Assembly (NCBI RefSeq): GCF_900090145.1
Contig: NZ_FMHI01000007.1
Location: forward strand, 248,001-312,000
Source: Streptomyces sp. WMMB 322
Lineage (GTDB): Bacteria; Actinomycetota; Actinomycetes; Streptomycetales; Streptomycetaceae
Length of the DNA stretch: 64,000 bases
Reading direction: 5' to 3'
In this document: positions 60,235 to 64,000 of the stretch, piece after piece
Position numbering within the stretch: the first letter of the stretch is position 1
Layout: each line of letters starts with the position of its first letter
Position numbers and translations under genes: made by a program
The notes under the pieces: generated by a model
Database searches by the model: none
What the model was told of the DNA's origin: nothing
The model's input: the letters and a program-made list of their open reading frames with translations, nothing else

Positions 60235-61509
60235 ATGTCGCTTCTGAACAGTTCTCTCCACGAGGTGGACCCGGACGTCGCCGCCGCCGTCGACGCCGAA
60301 CTCCACCGCCAGCAGTCCACCCTCGAGATGATCGCGTCGGAGAACTTCGCGCCCGTCGCCTCGCTGGAGGCCCAGGGCTCCGTCCTCACCAACAAGTACG
60401 CGGAGGGCTACCCGGGGCGTCGCTACTACGGCGGCTGCGAACACGTCGACGTCATCGAGAACATCGCACGCGAGCGCATCAAGTCCCTCTTCGGGGCCGA
60501 GGCCGCGAACGTACAGCCGCACTCGGGCGCGTCCGCGAACGCCGCCGCGATGTTCGCGCTGCTGAAGCCGGGCGACACGATCATGGGCCTGGACCTGGCG
60601 CACGGCGGTCACCTCACGCACGGCATGAAGATCAACTTCTCCGGCAAGCTGTACAACGTCGTCGCCTACCGCGTCGACGAGAAGACCAGCCAGGTCGACA
60701 TGGAGGAGGTCGCCCGGCTCGCGCGCGAGCACCGGCCGCAGATGATCATCGCGGGCTGGTCCGCGTACCCGCGGCAGCTCGACTTCGCCGCCTTCCGCCG
60801 GATCGCGGACGAGGTCGGCGCGCTGCTCATGGTCGACATGGCGCACTTCGCGGGCCTGGTGGCCGCCGGGCTGCACCCCTCCCCGGTGCCCCACGCCGAC
60901 GTGGTGACCACGACCACGCACAAGACGCTCGGCGGCCCGCGCGGCGGTGTGATCCTCTCCAAGAAGGAGCACGCCAAGAAGATCAACTCGGCGGTCTTCC
61001 CCGGCCAGCAGGGCGGCCCGCTCGAGCACGTCATCGCGGCCAAGGCCGTGTCGTTCAAGATCGCGGCATCCGAGGAGTTCAAGGAGCGCCAGCAGCGGAC
61101 CCTGACCGGCGCCCGGCTGCTTGCCGAGCGGCTGCTGCAGCAGGACGCGGTGGACGCGGGTGTCTCCGTGCTCTCCGGCGGCACGGACGTCCACCTCGTC
61201 CTCGTCGACCTGCGCAACAGCGACCTGGACGGCCAGCAGGCCGAGGACCGGCTGCACGAGGTCGGCATCACCGTCAACCGCAACGCCGTGCCGAACGATC
61301 CCCGTCCGCCCATGGTCACCTCCGGGCTGCGCATCGGGACGCCCGCGCTGGCGACCCGCGGCTTCCAGGAGGAGGATTTCCGGGAGGTCGCCGACATCAT
61401 CGCCGAGGCGCTGCTCCCCGGCTTCGACGAGGACAAGGCCAAGTCCCTCAACGCGCGCGTCACCGCGCTCACCGAGAAGCACCCCCTCTACCCCGGCCTC
61501 GGCAAGTAA
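60235..61509 (+). CDS. glyA: Serine hydroxymethyltransferase
   Basis: 424 aa from ATG 60235; another ATG at 60190 would add 15 residues. Interconverts serine and glycine with tetrahydrofolate. The PLP Lys is in [16 protein letters not shown]. Seen also: [33 protein letters not shown] and [19 protein letters not shown]. Complete. Ends before a 14-bp perfect hairpin. It links the riboswitch-controlled glycine cleavage with serine degradation by the next gene. Confidence 0.98.
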   Translation: MSLLNSSLHEVDPDVAAAVDAELHRQQSTLEMIASENFAPVASLEAQGSVLTNKYAEGYPGRRYYGGCEHVDVIENIARERIKSLFGAEAANVQPHSGASANAAAMFALLKPGDTIMGLDLAHGGHLTHGMKINFSGKLYNVVAYRVDEKTSQVDMEEVARLAREHRPQMIIAGWSAYPRQLDFAAFRRIADEVGALLMVDMAHFAGLVAAGLHPSPVPHADVVTTTTHKTLGGPRGGVILSKKEHAKKINSAVFPGQQGGPLEHVIAAKAVSFKIAASEEFKERQQRTLTGARLLAERLLQQDAVDAGVSVLSGGTDVHLVLVDLRNSDLDGQQAEDRLHEVGITVNRNAVPNDPRPPMVTSGLRIGTPALATRGFQEEDFREVADIIAEALLPGFDEDKAKSLNARVTALTEKHPLYPGLGK

Positions 61510-61518
61510 CAGGCCCCT

Positions 61519-61549
61519 GTGCCGCGGCGCGGCGTCCGCGCCGCGGCAC
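61519..61549 (+). terminator. Hairpin after glyA
   Basis: Perfect 14-bp stem (61519-61532 with 61536-61549) and 3-nt loop, 10 bp after the glyA stop; may limit readthrough into sdaA. Confidence 0.75.
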
Positions 61550-61628
61550 CGGACATCCGGCCCGGCAAGGCCACCTCAAGGGCCATCAAGGCCACAGCGC
61601 GGCCCCGCACGGAAAGGAGGCGCCCGCC

Positions 61629-63011
61629 ATGGCGGTCTCCGTCTTCGACCTCTTCTCGATCGGCATCGGTCCGTCCAGCTCCCACACGGTGGGCCCGATG
61701 CGTGCGGCCCGCATGTTCGCCGGGCGGCTGAAGAACGAGGGCGTGCTGGCCCACACGGCGTCCGTGCGTGCGGAGCTGTACGGGTCGCTCGGCGCCACCG
61801 GGCACGGACACGGCACCGCGAAGGCCGTGCTGCTCGGGCTCCAGGGCGAGTCGCCGCGCACCGTCGACGTCGAGGGGGCCGACGACGAGGTGGAGCGGAT
61901 CCGCAGCTCGAAGCGGCTGCGGCTGCTGGCGACGGAGATAGGGGACGCCCACGAGGTCCCCTTCGACGAGCAGAGCCAGCTGATCCTGCACCGTCGCCGC
62001 TCGCTTCCGTACCACGCGAACGGAATGACGCTCTTCGCGTACGACGCGTCCGGCGCCACGCTCCTGGAGAAGACGTACTACTCGGTGGGCGGCGGCTTCG
62101 TCGTCGATGAGGACGCAGCCGGTGCGGGGCGCATCAAGCTCGACGACACCGTCCTGACGCACTCCTTCCGCACGGGCGACGAGCTGCTGCGGCTCACCCG
62201 TGAACGAGGGCTGTCCGTCTCGGAGTTGATGCTCCAGAACGAGAAGGCCTGGCGCACCGAGGAGGAGATCCGCGCCGGTCTGCTGGAGATCTGGGAGGTC
62301 ATGCGGGCGTGCGTCGCCCGCGGCCTGAGCCGCGAGGGCATCCTGCCGGGTGGCCTGAAGGTGCGCCGCAGGGCGGCGACGGCCGCTCGCCAGCTCCGCG
62401 CGGAGGGCGACCGGCAGACGCACGCCACGGAGTGGCTGACGCTGTACGCGATGGCCGTGAACGAGGAGAACGCGGCCGGCGGACGCGTCGTGACGGCTCC
62501 CACCAACGGCGCGGCGGGCATCATCCCGGCCGTCCTGCACTACTACACCGAGTTCGTGCCGGGTGCCGACGAGGACGGCATCGTCCGCTTCCTCCTGGCC
62601 GCCGGCGCCATCGGGCTGCTCTTCAAGGAGAACGCCTCGATCTCCGGCGCCGAGGTCGGCTGCCAGGGCGAGGTGGGCTCGGCCTGCTCCATGGCCGCGG
62701 GCGGCCTGGCCGAGGTACTGGGCGGCGGTCCGGAGAAGGTCGAGAACGCCGCCGAGATCGGCATCGAGCACAACCTCGGGCTGACCTGCGACCCGATCGG
62801 CGGTCTCGTCCAGATCCCCTGCATCGAACGCAACGGCATGGCGGCAGTGAAGGCGGTCACCGCCGCCCGCATGGCGCTGCGCGGCGACGGCCGGCACCAC
62901 GTCTCGCTCGACAAGGCGATCAAGACGATGAAGGACACCGGCGCCGACATGAAGGTCAAGTACAAGGAGACGGCCCGCGGCGGCCTCGCGGTCAACGTCA
63001 TCGAGTGCTGA
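61629..63011 (+). CDS. sdaA: L-serine ammonia-lyase (iron-sulfur type)
   Basis: 460 aa from ATG 61629 (AAAGGAGG ~13 bases upstream). Deaminates serine to pyruvate. The N-terminal [13 protein letters not shown] motif and the cysteines that bind the 4Fe-4S cluster ([27 protein letters not shown]) are present. Single fused alpha-beta chain, as usual in actinobacteria. It follows glyA, so glycine can be converted through serine to pyruvate. Confidence 0.97.
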   Translation: MAVSVFDLFSIGIGPSSSHTVGPMRAARMFAGRLKNEGVLAHTASVRAELYGSLGATGHGHGTAKAVLLGLQGESPRTVDVEGADDEVERIRSSKRLRLLATEIGDAHEVPFDEQSQLILHRRRSLPYHANGMTLFAYDASGATLLEKTYYSVGGGFVVDEDAAGAGRIKLDDTVLTHSFRTGDELLRLTRERGLSVSELMLQNEKAWRTEEEIRAGLLEIWEVMRACVARGLSREGILPGGLKVRRRAATAARQLRAEGDRQTHATEWLTLYAMAVNEENAAGGRVVTAPTNGAAGIIPAVLHYYTEFVPGADEDGIVRFLLAAGAIGLLFKENASISGAEVGCQGEVGSACSMAAGGLAEVLGGGPEKVENAAEIGIEHNLGLTCDPIGGLVQIPCIERNGMAAVKAVTAARMALRGDGRHHVSLDKAIKTMKDTGADMKVKYKETARGGLAVNVIEC

Positions 63012-63124
63012 CAGGTCCGGGTACTGCCCGGTCCTGGTGCTGCCCGGTCCGGGCTTCGAGGAGGCACCCTGAGAAGGTGTCCGGCATCTTCCGGCGCGTC
63101 GGCGAGGGGAATCCGACGAAGGAA

Positions 63125-63161
63125 CCGGGGCACGGCCCTCCGGAGGGAGGCCGTGCCCCGG
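63125..63161. terminator. Bidirectional terminator between sdaA and MFS gene
   Basis: CCGGGGCACGGCC (63125-63137) pairs perfectly with GGCCGTGCCCCGG (63149-63161) over 13 bp, 11-nt loop. Confidence 0.8.
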
Positions 63162-63194
63162 AGTCCGTGACACCTCCGGTGAGGATGTGCGCCT

Positions 63195-64000
63195 TCAGGT
63201 GGTGGCTGTCTCGGACTGGTTGTCGGTGGAGAGCTGCGCGTTCTTGATGCGCAGTCCGACGACGAGCAGGACGGCAGTGCCGAGGAGCATGAAGCTGACG
63301 ACGAGGAAGACCCGCGTGGCTCCCTCGGTGAAGGCGGTCTCGGCGAGCTGGTCCTGCATTGCCCGCGTGTTGCCGCCGCTCTTGCCGGCTTCGGCCAGCA
63401 GCTCCTCCCGGGTGTCGAGCATCTTCCGTATCCACACCGTCGACAGGACGGCGATGCCGAGCGCACCGCCCACCTGCTGCGTGGAGTTGAGTACCGCCGA
63501 GGTGACCCCCTGGTCCTGGTGGTCGACGCCGTGGACGGCGGTCAGGGTGAGCGGGATGAACATCAGGGCGAAGCCGGTGGCGGTGACCAGCATGGGCGGG
63601 AAGACGTGCCCCCAGTAGCCCGAGTCGGCTTCGAGCATCGCGTACCAGTACATGCCCGCGGCGGCCAGAAGCGCACCGGAGGCCGAGACCCAGCGGGGGT
63701 CGAAGCGGGACACCAGGGTCGAGCCCAACTGCGACGCGCCCATCATGAAGAGGGCGAACGGCAGGAAGGCGATGCCTGTCTGCAGGGCGGAGTAGTCCAG
63801 GACGTCCTGCGCGTACTGGCTGAGGAAGAGGAAGAACGAGAACATCGCCGCGGAGACGATCAGCATCGCGCAGTAGCTGACGCCGCGCGTGCGGTCCCGC
63901 AGCACACGCAGGGGCAGCAGCGGACTGCGGGTTCGGCGCTCGACCACGAGGAAGACGAGCAGGAAGACCACTCCCGCACCGATGGCGATCAGCGTCCCGC
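63195..64000 (-). CDS. DHA2-type MFS transporter, C-terminal part (cut by window end)
   Basis: The gene ends at 63195 and continues beyond the right edge, so its start is not visible; the in-frame GTG at 63971 is internal. At least 258 residues are present with about six hydrophobic helices. MFIPLTLTAVHGVDHQDQG and GVTSAVLNSTQQVGGALG are typical of the second half of EmrB/QacA-type drug:proton antiporters. Substrate unknown. Confidence 0.88.
   Translation of the reverse strand, partial: GTLIAIGAGVVFLLVFLVVERRTRSPLLPLRVLRDRTRGVSYCAMLIVSAAMFSFFLFLSQYAQDVLDYSALQTGIAFLPFALFMMGASQLGSTLVSRFDPRWVSASGALLAAAGMYWYAMLEADSGYWGHVFPPMLVTATGFALMFIPLTLTAVHGVDHQDQGVTSAVLNSTQQVGGALGIAVLSTVWIRKMLDTREELLAEAGKSGGNTRAMQDQLAETAFTEGATRVFLVVSFMLLGTAVLLVVGLRIKNAQLSTDNQSETATT

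Overview
The window is a very GC-rich actinobacterial chromosome segment. Codons almost always end in G or C, GTG starts are common, many genes overlap by four bases in coupled pairs, and terminators are GC hairpins without T-runs. Gene content (gatCAB, ligA, an RmdB-like GGDEF/EAL protein, mnmA next to a cysteine desulfurase, a BldK-type peptide importer, gcvT-gcvH-glyA-sdaA behind a glycine riboswitch) points to Streptomyces or a close relative. A fused glycine-to-betaine methyltransferase and a kaiBC cassette are unusual for a typical soil Streptomyces and suggest a salt- or stress-adapted strain (inference).

Layout. 0-7.2 kb, minus strand: a small membrane protein and an MMPL exporter, then gatB, a small membrane protein, gatA and gatC for tRNA-dependent amidation. 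7.3-7.9 kb holds a non-coding inverted-repeat element (E1). 7.9-14.4 kb, minus: c-di-GMP protein, DNA ligase, short MetE-like protein, short-chain dehydrogenase. 14.5-19.1 kb: DrrAB-like ABC exporter (plus), LOG-family protein (minus) and a RCK/TrkA-type channel protein (plus); the last two have overlapping divergent start codons. 19.2-24.4 kb: glycine/sarcosine/dimethylglycine methyltransferase fusion (minus), an isolated MreB paralogue (plus), mnmA (minus), secreted amidase (plus). 24.4-31.9 kb, minus: penicillin-acylase-family enzyme, PLP decarboxylase carrying a hexanucleotide microsatellite, GPH/MFS transporter, cysteine desulfurase. 32.1-44.6 kb: mixed single genes (membrane proteins, Clp-N/HTH protein with a palindromic operator, prepilin peptidase, M23 peptidase, Dps, alpha/beta hydrolase, acyltransferase, secreted I36-like protein, ArsR-like regulator, thioesterase, TRIC-like channel, secreted SLT protein). 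44.6-45.3 kb holds a second copy (E2) of the inverted-repeat element. 45.3-51.5 kb, minus: five-gene peptide ABC importer in bldK order. 51.8-56.8 kb, minus: two SseB proteins and a kaiB-kaiC-PAS/SpoIIE phosphatase operon. 57.2-58.0 kb: P-loop kinase-like protein. 58.2-63.0 kb, plus: tandem glycine riboswitch, gcvT, gcvH, glyA, sdaA. The right edge is the C-terminal part of a DHA2-type MFS transporter.

How the parts relate. A one-carbon/glycine theme recurs: glycine cleavage, serine-glycine interconversion and serine deamination at the right, a MetE-like enzyme at 13 kb and SAM-consuming glycine methylation at 20 kb. Cysteine desulfurase plus MnmA form a tRNA thiolation pair. KaiB, KaiC and the PAS-phosphatase look like one signalling cassette without KaiA or a linked kinase. 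The two non-coding elements E1 and E2 share a four-arm architecture with internally conserved hairpins, which no gene call explains.
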